Positions 52,253 through 61,379 of a stretch of 64,000 nucleotides of DNA are shown piece by piece. The DNA comes from Mucilaginibacter rubeus (GTDB lineage: Bacteria; Bacteroidota; Bacteroidia; Sphingobacteriales; Sphingobacteriaceae), in contig NZ_CP043450.1 in assembly GCF_003286415.2 (NCBI RefSeq), positions 1,488,001-1,552,000 on the forward strand, written 5' to 3'. The position numbers and the translations under genes are program-made. Within the stretch, counting starts at the first letter, position 1. Every line of letters starts with the position of its first letter. The notes beneath the pieces were generated by a model. It ran no database searches, had not been told where the DNA came from, and saw only the letters and a program-made list of their open reading frames with translations.

Positions 52253-54979
52253 ATGATCAATAAAATTTACCTGTTATTCCTGTTAACCTTATTCACAACT
52301 GTTGCCTCTGCACAAACAGGGGGGATAAAAGGACAAATAATTGATGCGCAAACAAAAGAGCCTTTAAGTGGCGCGTTTGTCCATTTTGATAATAAGAACG
52401 GAGGTTCAGTTACCGATGCGTTTGGTAATTATGCTATCACCGGTGTTGATGCCGGGCAGTACAAGCTTAAAGTAAAATATATAGGCTATACTGAGTACAA
52501 GCAGGATGTTACCATTACAGCCGGCAAAGTATCTGTAATGAATATCCAGCTTTCGGAAAAGCCGGAAGAGCTTAAAACGGTTAAAGTTTACGGAACAACC
52601 AACGCAGAGTCAGAATCGTCATCCCGCCGTAAGGAAAGTAAGGCAGACAATATTATTAACGTACTGTCTGCACAGGCTATGCAAAGGTCGCCGGATATTA
52701 ATGCTGCAAACGCCCTGCAACGCGTTTCTGCGGTAACCATCCAGCGTAATAGTGGGTCGGATGAAGCATATGCTATTATCAGAGGTTTGGAGCCCCGTTA
52801 TAACAATACTTTAATTAATGGTGTTAAAGTGACCAGTCCCGATCCTGTTTCGCGGTTTATTTCATTAAGCATAGTTCCTTCAGACCTGCTGGAAAGTGTA
52901 GAAGTAAGCAAAAGTCTTACGCCCGAAATGGAAGGTGATGCAATAGGCGGAACCGTGAACCTGATTTTTAAAGATGCGCCGGAGTACGAGTATTTTAAGG
53001 CAAACGGCTCGATAGGCTATAGCGCCATTTTCTTTAACCGGAGGTTTGATGATTTTTATCATGGCGCGGTTCAAAGTAAAAGCCCGACTGAAAGGTTCGG
53101 AGCTGCTTATAACGCCCCTCCGGGCTATTTTTCAAGGGCTAACCTGGACTTTACCAAAAAGAATGCCCCACCGACCGCATTACTCGGTTTTACTTACGGC
53201 CGCAGGTTCCTTAAAAATAAATTAGGGTTTATTATTGCCGATAGTTACCAAAATCAGTTTTACGGCACAAATTCAGAATTTAACGTAGCTCAGCCCGATA
53301 TCAGGGACGGTAAAAACTTTCAGCCGGTTATTGCCGATGTAGCCAACCGGACTTATTCAACCCAACAATTAAATAATGGATTATCGGCTCATCTTGATTA
53401 TAAGTTTGATGATAATAACAAGGTAAGCGTTGATAACGTTTTCCTTTATACTCATCTTGCACAAACGCGTTTAAGTATCGATACCTCGATATTAGGAGGC
53501 AACGGGGGCAGGATAGGGCCTGGTACAGGTACCGTTTTTAACGACAACCGTTCAAACATACAGAATCAGTATGTTGAAAATCTTAAACTGAGCGGTAAAC
53601 ATGTTATTGAAAAACATTTCCTTTTTGATTGGGCGGGTGTTTACAGTAATGCTACCCAAAACGCGCCAGACAGGGCTGATATATCTATCAACCATTTGAT
53701 TAACCCTGATTTTACAAGCACTCCCGATTATTTTGATAACATATCAAGGATCTGGCAAAAGAGCGGTAATAAAGACCTTAGCGCTATGGCCAATATCGGG
53801 TACAAAACAGGCCTGGGCGAAAAAAGTGCTATCGAACTAAAAGCCGGTGGTCTTTACAGGCATAGCACACGCTACAACCATCAAAACGAATACATTTTAC
53901 GACCGGCTGCGACCGCCAATGGTGGCAAAAGTGGCTTTACCGATATCTATTCGGCCGATTTTGTGGTGTACAATCAAACAGGTACCGATCAAAGTGATAA
54001 AACCAATTATACCGCTTATGAAGATATCACTGCCGGTTACGGCGAAGTTAAACTCGTATTGGATAATTTGGCGGTTATCGGTGGTGTACGTGTTGAAGGT
54101 ACTAAACAAGGATATGATACTCATCCCGTTGTTTTGGATATCCGCAGTAATGCGAAAAAGACTTACACAGATGTTTTACCAAGTGTTCAGTTAAAATATA
54201 AGCTTACCGAAAATTCAAACTTAAGGGCATCTTATTTTAAATCGATAGCACGCCCTGCATTATACGAGCTGGTGCCAACTCCAACCCTTGGCGAAAGTAC
54301 CGATGTTACAGGTAATCCGCTTGTAAAGCACACCGAAGCAGATAATTATGATATTAGGTATGAACTTTTTCCGGGTAAAGAACAGCAATTGTTCGTTGGC
54401 GGGTTTTACAAAAATATCATCAACCCCATTGAGTTTGCATTAAATGATTCACAAAACGGACAGCTTAACACTTCCCCGCAAAATTTTGGCACGGCTAAGG
54501 TTACAGGCGCGGAGGTAGTTTACAGTAAGTATTTTGGAGATCTTGGCGTATCAGGTAACTACACCTATACCTACTCAAACATAAAAACCACAAAAATTTA
54601 TACCTCTACCGATGCAAATGGGGTTTCTACCTCCGTTCCGAGGTTGCAAAGCAGGCCATTGCAGGGGCAAACAGGCGATGTACTGAACCTATCCTTGTTG
54701 TACAAAAATGATAAGCAAAAAGCTTTTGTTCAGTTAGCGTATACCTATACCAGTAAAACGCTGTCGCTGATCTATCCAAACTATGGATATGATTACTATC
54801 AGCAGCCGCAATCATTCCTGGCGCTATCGGGAGAAAAGCAGGTGGCTAAGCATTTTGTGTTAACAGCCAAAGTGAATAACCTGCTTAATACACCTACAAC
54901 GGTACTGATCAATAACCTTGTTCAATCAAAAGATTTGTACAACGTGAGTTTCAATTTAGGTTTCAGGTATTCATTATAA
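52253..54979 (+). CDS. TonB-dependent receptor, module 1
   Basis: This protein has 908 residues from the ATG at 52253. A TTG seven codons upstream is less likely. It has a signal peptide ending VASAQ, then a carboxypeptidase-regulatory-like domain (IKGQIIDAQTKEPLSGAFVH, residues about 25-105). The plug domain follows (NALQRVSAVTIQRNSGSDE, AYAIIRGLEPRYNNTLINGV, TPEMEGDAIGGTVNL), then a 22-strand barrel ending VSFNLGFRYSL. It imports a large or scarce substrate using TonB energy. No SusD gene adjoins it. A beta-helix lipoprotein gene follows after 13 bp. It is a paralogue of 58540-61368. Confidence 0.93.
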   Translation: MINKIYLLFLLTLFTTVASAQTGGIKGQIIDAQTKEPLSGAFVHFDNKNGGSVTDAFGNYAITGVDAGQYKLKVKYIGYTEYKQDVTITAGKVSVMNIQLSEKPEELKTVKVYGTTNAESESSSRRKESKADNIINVLSAQAMQRSPDINAANALQRVSAVTIQRNSGSDEAYAIIRGLEPRYNNTLINGVKVTSPDPVSRFISLSIVPSDLLESVEVSKSLTPEMEGDAIGGTVNLIFKDAPEYEYFKANGSIGYSAIFFNRRFDDFYHGAVQSKSPTERFGAAYNAPPGYFSRANLDFTKKNAPPTALLGFTYGRRFLKNKLGFIIADSYQNQFYGTNSEFNVAQPDIRDGKNFQPVIADVANRTYSTQQLNNGLSAHLDYKFDDNNKVSVDNVFLYTHLAQTRLSIDTSILGGNGGRIGPGTGTVFNDNRSNIQNQYVENLKLSGKHVIEKHFLFDWAGVYSNATQNAPDRADISINHLINPDFTSTPDYFDNISRIWQKSGNKDLSAMANIGYKTGLGEKSAIELKAGGLYRHSTRYNHQNEYILRPAATANGGKSGFTDIYSADFVVYNQTGTDQSDKTNYTAYEDITAGYGEVKLVLDNLAVIGGVRVEGTKQGYDTHPVVLDIRSNAKKTYTDVLPSVQLKYKLTENSNLRASYFKSIARPALYELVPTPTLGESTDVTGNPLVKHTEADNYDIRYELFPGKEQQLFVGGFYKNIINPIEFALNDSQNGQLNTSPQNFGTAKVTGAEVVYSKYFGDLGVSGNYTYTYSNIKTTKIYTSTDANGVSTSVPRLQSRPLQGQTGDVLNLSLLYKNDKQKAFVQLAYTYTSKTLSLIYPNYGYDYYQQPQSFLALSGEKQVAKHFVLTAKVNNLLNTPTTVLINNLVQSKDLYNVSFNLGFRYSL

Positions 54980-54992
54980 AAGCATCAAATCC

Positions 54993-56201
54993 ATGAAAGT
55001 GAAATATATATTTATGTTAGCAGTTGGCTTTATTGCAACTGTTACCCTTAATAGCTGTAAAAAAGCTGAGTTAACTACGTTTACTCAAATTAAGATCCCT
55101 ACTTCAAGTCCGATACAGCCCGGTAATATCAGCGGCTTTGTAAAAGGCACTTTAGTAACCGGCGAAACTTATACGATAACTGCCGATGTTACGGTAAAAA
55201 AAGGCGATACACTTTATGCTCAGCCCGGTGCAAACGTTATTGTGAAAAACAATTCGCAGGTTAATATTCAGGGTGTTTTAAAACTGGAAGGCACAAAGGA
55301 CCAGCCGGTATACTTCAATTCTGACTCGAATAAGCCCGGTACCTGGGGCGGTTTTCAATGCGATACAGCCCAGGCCATAACTATAATCTGGACACACGTT
55401 GATAACACCGGTGGGCCTGATGCTTCCGGAAGTGCACGTGGCACCCTGAAGGTGAAAGCTCCAATCAAAGTAGACATTGAAGATTCATGGTTTACCAACG
55501 GACAGGACGATCTGATGGCCTTAAGTAACGGTGCCAAAGTAACCATTTTAAGAAACACCATCAGCTCATCAGGCAGTACGGATGGAGAGGGCATTAACCT
55601 GAAAACTGGTGTTACCGGCAATGTAGCCTATAACGTAATTTTTAGCCAGGCAGGCTCAGGTGTAAAACTCGAAACCAGCTCGAGCAAGCCTTTTCCGCAA
55701 ACTGAAGTAAATGTGTACAACAACACCCTGGTTTCAAATGGCTGGCGAAGGGGTTCGGCCGAGCCGGGGCGTGCTGTTTCTGTTGGTGTAAATGCCATTG
55801 GCCACATTTTCAATAATATTATTGTTAACGATTACCATGGCATTGAATTATTTGACGACGGCGATATAGCCCACACCACATATGGTAACAACCTGTTTTA
55901 TGCCACGGTTGATACTTATGCCGATTTGGTAGATCCGACTTTAAAGATCAACATCCGGGATGGATTTTATCCTCCATCTGGTTTGGGAAAACCTCAGCCA
56001 ACCGATCTGATCTCAAAAAAGATAGGGGATAAGGATCCAATGTTTGTAAAGTTTGATGGTACGGTGGCTGCACCTAACGGATATCCTAATACCAATGATT
56101 TTCGCTTGCAAAGCACATCGCCGGCATTCAGTGCGGGCAACACACAATACAACCTTGACCTGGGTGCTTATACCAGCGACGATAAAGGGAATAAACATTA
56201 A
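54993..56201 (+). CDS. Right-handed beta-helix surface lipoprotein, module 1
   Basis: This 402-residue protein has a lipobox LNSC (Cys22). It is predicted to be a parallel beta-helix, from repeated short strands with Asn and Gly turns: VTVKKGDTLYAQPGANVIVK, NNSQVNIQGVLKLEGTKDQP, AKVTILRNTISS, NVYNNTLVSNGW and IFNNIIVNDYHGIELFDDG. No lyase or hydrolase signature residues are recognised. It is a paralogue of 61380-62807, sharing TWTHV-type ITIIWTHVDN, DIEDSWFTNGQDD and YGNNLFYA. Its position right after a TonB receptor suggests a surface substrate-binding partner. Function inferred from context only. Confidence 0.82.
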   Translation: MKVKYIFMLAVGFIATVTLNSCKKAELTTFTQIKIPTSSPIQPGNISGFVKGTLVTGETYTITADVTVKKGDTLYAQPGANVIVKNNSQVNIQGVLKLEGTKDQPVYFNSDSNKPGTWGGFQCDTAQAITIIWTHVDNTGGPDASGSARGTLKVKAPIKVDIEDSWFTNGQDDLMALSNGAKVTILRNTISSSGSTDGEGINLKTGVTGNVAYNVIFSQAGSGVKLETSSSKPFPQTEVNVYNNTLVSNGWRRGSAEPGRAVSVGVNAIGHIFNNIIVNDYHGIELFDDGDIAHTTYGNNLFYATVDTYADLVDPTLKINIRDGFYPPSGLGKPQPTDLISKKIGDKDPMFVKFDGTVAAPNGYPNTNDFRLQSTSPAFSAGNTQYNLDLGAYTSDDKGNKH

Positions 56202-56227
56202 GCATCAATATTTAATATAATATCATT

Positions 56228-57229
56228 ATGAAAAAAATAGCGTTTTTCTTCCTTTTAAATGCCGGCCTGTTTTTAGGTTTATCAAAGTCATCTGCTCAAA
56301 ATTATGTATTGGATAAAACCATCGCTTTACCCGGCGATGGCGGCTACGACTACGTATTTATCGATCAGCCTAATCATACCTTGTATGCGTCACACGGTAC
56401 TGAAGTAAATGTAGTTGACCTGAAAACCGAAACGGTTAAAGGTATAATCAGTGATATGAAGGGTGTGCACGGCATCGCTGTTGACAATGAGCTTAATAAA
56501 GGCTTTATAAGCGACGGCAAAGCCGATGAAGTAATTGTGTTTGATATAAAAACACTGGCTGTTATTACCCGCATTCCCTTAGATCATAAAGGCGCCGACG
56601 CGATTATTTTTGATCCTTATTCAAAAAAGGTCTTCACGTTTAACGGGCATAGCAGCAGTTCATGTGTAATTGATCCGATAGCTATGAAACAAATTGCATC
56701 AATTGATATGGGCGGTGCTCCCGAATTTGCTGTTGCCGATGGTAAAGGAACCATATATAACAACCTGGAGGATAAAAGCAGCCTGAACGTAATCGACACA
56801 AAAACACTAACGGTCTCCAAAAACTATACCTTAAGCCCTTGTGGCGGCCCTACAGGTATAGCAATGGATAAAGCGAACCAAAAATTGTTTACTGTTTGCC
56901 GCGAAAACAAGGGGCTTAGCGTAGTTGATATCCCAACAGGCAAAGTGATCCAGACACTGCCGATTGGCGCTGGGGTTGATGCCGTTGTGTATGATCCGGC
57001 TCAAAAAATACTGGTAGCCTCAAACGGCGACGGAACCGCCAGTATCTTTAAACAAAATGCCCCTGATACTTACAGCGCTGTGCAAACTTTAACCACACAA
57101 TATCGCGCTAAAACCATGGCTATTGATCTGGCTACACATAAACTTTATTTCCCGGTTGCCGATTATGAACAGGGAACCAAAACCATGAAGCCTGGTACAT
57201 TTAAGCTACTTGTTTACCGTCAGCAATAA
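56228..57229 (+). CDS. Exported YncE-type beta-propeller protein
   Basis: This 333-residue protein has a signal peptide (ending KSSAQ). Seven-bladed propeller repeats follow the pattern Asp-x-x-x-x-(I/V)-x-(V/I): GTEVNVVDLKTETVKGIIS, ADEVIVFDIKTLAVITRIPL, SSLNVIDTKTLTVSKNYTL and GLSVVDIPTGKVIQTLPIG. The E. coli prototype YncE binds DNA and has no known enzyme activity, so no reaction is assigned. It lies 26 bp after the beta-helix gene and 7 bp before the phosphatase gene, so all four genes form one operon. Confidence 0.87.
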   Translation: MKKIAFFFLLNAGLFLGLSKSSAQNYVLDKTIALPGDGGYDYVFIDQPNHTLYASHGTEVNVVDLKTETVKGIISDMKGVHGIAVDNELNKGFISDGKADEVIVFDIKTLAVITRIPLDHKGADAIIFDPYSKKVFTFNGHSSSSCVIDPIAMKQIASIDMGGAPEFAVADGKGTIYNNLEDKSSLNVIDTKTLTVSKNYTLSPCGGPTGIAMDKANQKLFTVCRENKGLSVVDIPTGKVIQTLPIGAGVDAVVYDPAQKILVASNGDGTASIFKQNAPDTYSAVQTLTTQYRAKTMAIDLATHKLYFPVADYEQGTKTMKPGTFKLLVYRQQ

Positions 57230-57236
57230 TATTGGG

Positions 57237-58268
57237 ATGAAAAGAAGAGATTTTGTAAAAAATACTGCACTATCGGCAATAGGAGCTTCGCTTATTGCGC
57301 CTTTGGGCGCCCTTGCAGCAGACAGGGTAACTCATTTAACAAGTGAGGAACTTACATTACTGCCTGCAATTAAAGATGATTACTCCCTGCATTTTATGGC
57401 ACTGGGCGATTGGGGCCGTAATGGCGAATACGATCAGCTGGAAGTGGGTAAACAGATGGGCCTTTGGGGAGCGGCGCATCCAAATGATTTTGTAGTTTCT
57501 GTTGGGGATAATTTTTATCCCAAAGGTGTTATCAGCGAATTTGACCCCTTATGGCATTATTCGTTCGAGAATATTTATACCGCGCATTCACTGCAATGCG
57601 ATTGGTACCCGGTTTTTGGAAATCACGATTATCATTCGGATGTTGACGCCCAGATCAGGTACAGTAAAATAAGCCGCCGCTGGAATATGCCGGCGCGGTA
57701 TTACTACAAAGAGATCAGCCTGAATAAAGCTAAAAACAAAGAGGACGAGGTGGTTAAAAAAGAACCAAAAGAGAATAAGCAGCAGGCAAAAGCTAAAGCT
57801 CTTTTAATATTTATTGATACAGATCCTTTTTTACATGAAGCGCAGGCCCAGTATGTTGAAAAGCAAATGCAATGGCTTAATGAAACACTGGCGAATGTAT
57901 CTGAAGATGTGAAATGGAAAATCGTGATTGGTCATCATCCTTGTTATTCTGTAGGGCCCCGTATCGACAACTACGATACGGTGACGATGAGAAAAGCATT
58001 GACCAAAACTTTTGAAGAGCATAAAGTTGATGTTTACCTTTCGGGGCATGAGCATTCTTTGCAACACCTGAAACCTGAAGGTTTTACCCATCAGTTTATT
58101 TCAGGCGCAGGTTCTGAACTCACAAAAGTTACAGCAGGTGTTCCCTATAGCCGTTTCCAGGCATCAGAGCATGGCTTTATGTATTTTGCTGTAGATGAGA
58201 AACGATTGAACGTAAGGGCGATAAATTACCAGGGAGAGGTGCTTTACCAAACCGAGCTTACTAAATAG
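57237..58268 (+). CDS. Tat-exported purple acid phosphatase-like metallophosphoesterase
   Basis: This protein has 343 residues from the ATG at 57237. The twin-arginine signal is MKRRDFVKNTALSAIG, with cleavage near LGALAA. All five purple acid phosphatase blocks are present: D58 in GDWG, D91/Y94 in GDNFY (the Tyr ligand gives the purple colour), N129/H130 in GNHDY, His in IVIGHH and the His pair in GHEH. It resembles small tartrate-resistant (ACP5-type) enzymes. Tat export fits cytoplasmic loading of a metal pair. A Lys/Glu-rich insert lies at about residues 163-190. It probably removes phosphate from a substrate handled by the upstream receptor. Confidence 0.9.
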   Translation: MKRRDFVKNTALSAIGASLIAPLGALAADRVTHLTSEELTLLPAIKDDYSLHFMALGDWGRNGEYDQLEVGKQMGLWGAAHPNDFVVSVGDNFYPKGVISEFDPLWHYSFENIYTAHSLQCDWYPVFGNHDYHSDVDAQIRYSKISRRWNMPARYYYKEISLNKAKNKEDEVVKKEPKENKQQAKAKALLIFIDTDPFLHEAQAQYVEKQMQWLNETLANVSEDVKWKIVIGHHPCYSVGPRIDNYDTVTMRKALTKTFEEHKVDVYLSGHEHSLQHLKPEGFTHQFISGAGSELTKVTAGVPYSRFQASEHGFMYFAVDEKRLNVRAINYQGEVLYQTELTK

Positions 58269-58277
58269 AAACTGAAT

Positions 58278-58302
58278 TTACACAAGGCGCTTCCTTGTGT
58301 AA
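58278..58302 (+). terminator. Hairpin after the purple acid phosphatase gene
   Basis: TTACACAAGG pairs perfectly with CCTTGTGTAA around CGCTT, 10 bp after the stop. The downstream tract (TCCGGTTTATTC) is only moderately U-rich. Confidence 0.55.
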
Positions 58303-58320
58303 TCCGGTTTATTCCAATTT

Positions 58321-58356
58321 AGGTTTACAGCTTATCAAACGGTAAGCTGTAAACCT
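58321..58356. repeat. Inverted repeat between the two receptor modules
   Basis: AGGTTTACAGCTTA (58321-58334) and TAAGCTGTAAACCT (58343-58356) are perfect 14-bp complements with an 8-nt loop. There is no U-run. It could be a second terminator or an operator for the module 2 receptor. The remaining spacer to 58539 is AT-rich with no other recognised feature. Confidence 0.55.
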
Positions 58357-58539
58357 GATAACCAATAATAATTGATCGTGATTGCCAATCCTAAATATGA
58401 GATGGGTTTTTGAAGCACTTTAATCGCTGTATTATTAAGCCTGTGTTAAGTTTTGGTTATGTATTATTCTTAGGCTTCTTTATTCAATTTTTCTCCAGTT
58501 TTCAGCGGGTTTCTTTGCGGAAAATTAAACCCGTTGTTC

Positions 58540-61368
58540 ATGAAACACCCTTACTTTCTTAACAGGTTATTGCTATTATTCTCAATATGCCTGCTATTTT
58601 CCTTTACAACTATGGCCCAAACTATAAGGGGAAAGGTAACCGATGCTAAAACCGGCGAACCCCTTACCGGAGCAACAGTGCACTTAACCCAGGATGGGGT
58701 TAGCAAGTTTGTTGCGGTTAATCTTAATGGTTCCTATAGTTTCAAAAATTTAAAAAACGGCCCATACAAAGTACAGGCAAACTATGTTGGTTATACCTCA
58801 TCTAAAATTAATGAAGGTAATATCACATCAGCAAGTGACGTAGTTACGGTAAACATACTGCTGCAAGACGCAAGTATGCAAATGACCGAGATTCAGATTA
58901 AAGGTGAGGCCAACAAAGAATCTGACCATGCTGTACGTAACATTGAAAAAAACGCGCCAATGGTTATCAACGTGCTTTCGGCAAACACTATTAAGTTATT
59001 GCCCGATGTTACCGTGGCAAATGCTTTACAGCGCGTTAGCGGTGTAACCATCCAGCGTTCGGCAAGTGGCGAAGGTCGTTACGCCATTATCAGGGGTATG
59101 GATCAGCGTTACAACTCAACACTGGTAAATGGTATTAAAATACCAAGTCCGGATGGCCAGTACCGTTTTGTGCCGATGGATATATTTCCTTCAGAAATGC
59201 TGGAAAGGCTTGAAGTGATCAAAGCACTTACCCCGAGCATGGAAGGCGACGCCATTGGCGGTGTAATGAACCTGGTAATGAAAAGTGCCCCAAGTCAGTT
59301 TACTTTCAGTGCTAACGTATCTGGCGGTTTTTCTACATTGTTTTCATCAAGCAGACCGTTTGTTGGTTTTAGCGCATCTCCTAACAGCAAATCTCCGGCA
59401 GCTATTAATGGCAACAGCTATGCTGCTACTTATGCCGATTTTAGTAATAAGGCGCTTACAAGCGACAAAAATATGTCAACTCCATTTAGCTCAACAGCCG
59501 GTATTACCATCGGCGACAGGTTTTTGGATAAAAAATTAGGAGTTATCGTTTCTGCAAGTTATCAGAACATTTACCGCGGCTCTAATTCAAAACAGCTTAC
59601 GCCAAACGCGCAGCCATCGGCTATTCCGCTGCCAAACTCGCCTCAGTTTTCTGATGCTTATGATCGCACCTATTCTACCCAAACAGAACGTGTAGGTATC
59701 CACAACAAAATAGATTACGCTTTTAACGACAAAAACAAGATCTCGTTATACAACCTTTACATCCATCAAAGCGAATTTGAATCACGCTTTACTTCTGATA
59801 CATTGGGTTTGGGCTTAAACTCTACCGGTTTAAGTAAACAGATCACTATCTCAAACAGGAGTATGTTAACCAAGCAAAATATCTATAACTCAACCTTACA
59901 TGGTGAGCATTGGCTTGGCAATCAATGGCGCTTAAACTGGGATGGAGTATATTCACAAGCTACCAGGCACCAGCCGGATAGAACCGAGTTTTTTTATGAT
60001 GCTAATAAAACCCTGAATAATTCAGGCGCTGTTACTGCCGAGGTTGATAACAATACCCAGTTAGATCATCATTGGGAAAATAACCGGGATAAAGACCTTT
60101 CAGGATATGCTAACCTGATCTATACTCCAAAAATTGCAGGTAAAGATGTTGAGTTTTCGGCCGGTGGCTTATATCGCCATAAAGTAAGAGATGCTGATTA
60201 TATCACTTATTCATTAACCGGTGGTAAATCAACCTTGTTCAATAATAACTTTAATTCCATTCCTTTTGCGTTCAATTCGGCTGCCGATGGTATCGGTGCT
60301 AACAACCCCGATTTGCAAAATAACTACCACGTAAGGGAAAATGATAATGCCGAGTATTTACAGGTTAAGTTTGATCTGTTCCCTAAACTTCAGGTATTAG
60401 GTGGCGTGCGTATCGAAAACACCGATTTAACTTATGTTACCCAATCGCCAGAAACGGTTACACAAAGAAGCGGTAATATCAAATACACTGATGTTTTGCC
60501 AAGCATCCACTTAAAATATCAGCTAACAGATAATCAAAATATCCGCGCGTCATACTTCGCGGCAATCAGCCGTCCGGGTTTTGGCGAGCAGGTGCCATAT
60601 AAAGTTACCGGCGAGTATTTTGACCAGGTTGGTAACCCTTATTTAAAACACATCACAGCAGATAACTACGATGTACGTTATGAGTTTTTCCCGGGTGGTG
60701 CCGATCAGTTATTGTTAGGCTCGTTCTACAAAAAAATCTACAATCCTATCGAGTATTTCGTAGTGCGTGATGGTGGCCCAAGCTCGCAGGTTATTAAACC
60801 TCAAAACGATCCTGGTAACGCTACCAACTATGGTTTTGAAGCTTTGGCTACAAAATTCTTTGGTGTGATAGGCTTCTCAATTAACTACACCTATACCCAT
60901 TCAAGGATTACAACAAACAAACTGCTTTATTCAAATGACCCAACCCTGGGTTTAAAACAAACCAATGTGGATGAAACCCGTCCGCTGCAAGGTCAGGCAG
61001 ATCACGTGGGTAACGCATCTGTACTGTACAAAAGCGCTAAGTTAGGTTTGGATATACAACTGGCCTTTGTTTACACCGGCGAGCGTCTTGCACAGGTATC
61101 GCCATATTACAACCTTGATTTTTATCAGCATGCCTACAATCAGTTAGATTTTTCTTTCGAAAAAACTATCGCCAAAAGGCTGTCTTTCTATGGCAAGGTT
61201 AATAATATCACCAACGCGGCCAGCAAAATCTATTTGAAATTCCCGCATGGCAGTCTTGATGCAAAACAACAGGAGTTTTTAGGCAAACAGGATATCGCAG
61301 GTCAAACGCTTGTTCAAAGCGACTATTACAAAACACTATTCCTTGGTGGTTTCAGGTATAAATTATAA
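58540..61368 (+). CDS. TonB-dependent receptor, module 2
   Basis: This protein has 942 residues from the ATG at 58540. A TTG two codons upstream is in frame. It has a signal peptide ending TTMAQ, a regulatory-like domain (IRGKVTDAKTGEPLTGATVH), a plug (NALQRVSGVTIQRSASGEG, YAIIRGMDQRYNSTLVNGI, TPSMEGDAIGGVMNLVMKSA) and a barrel ending TLFLGGFRYKL. It shares the plug blocks and the closing barrel strands with 52253-54979, so these are tandem paralogues. It is again followed directly (11 bp) by a beta-helix lipoprotein and not by SusD. Confidence 0.93.
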   Translation: MKHPYFLNRLLLLFSICLLFSFTTMAQTIRGKVTDAKTGEPLTGATVHLTQDGVSKFVAVNLNGSYSFKNLKNGPYKVQANYVGYTSSKINEGNITSASDVVTVNILLQDASMQMTEIQIKGEANKESDHAVRNIEKNAPMVINVLSANTIKLLPDVTVANALQRVSGVTIQRSASGEGRYAIIRGMDQRYNSTLVNGIKIPSPDGQYRFVPMDIFPSEMLERLEVIKALTPSMEGDAIGGVMNLVMKSAPSQFTFSANVSGGFSTLFSSSRPFVGFSASPNSKSPAAINGNSYAATYADFSNKALTSDKNMSTPFSSTAGITIGDRFLDKKLGVIVSASYQNIYRGSNSKQLTPNAQPSAIPLPNSPQFSDAYDRTYSTQTERVGIHNKIDYAFNDKNKISLYNLYIHQSEFESRFTSDTLGLGLNSTGLSKQITISNRSMLTKQNIYNSTLHGEHWLGNQWRLNWDGVYSQATRHQPDRTEFFYDANKTLNNSGAVTAEVDNNTQLDHHWENNRDKDLSGYANLIYTPKIAGKDVEFSAGGLYRHKVRDADYITYSLTGGKSTLFNNNFNSIPFAFNSAADGIGANNPDLQNNYHVRENDNAEYLQVKFDLFPKLQVLGGVRIENTDLTYVTQSPETVTQRSGNIKYTDVLPSIHLKYQLTDNQNIRASYFAAISRPGFGEQVPYKVTGEYFDQVGNPYLKHITADNYDVRYEFFPGGADQLLLGSFYKKIYNPIEYFVVRDGGPSSQVIKPQNDPGNATNYGFEALATKFFGVIGFSINYTYTHSRITTNKLLYSNDPTLGLKQTNVDETRPLQGQADHVGNASVLYKSAKLGLDIQLAFVYTGERLAQVSPYYNLDFYQHAYNQLDFSFEKTIAKRLSFYGKVNNITNAASKIYLKFPHGSLDAKQQEFLGKQDIAGQTLVQSDYYKTLFLGGFRYKL

Positions 61369-61379
61369 TAAACGCAACG

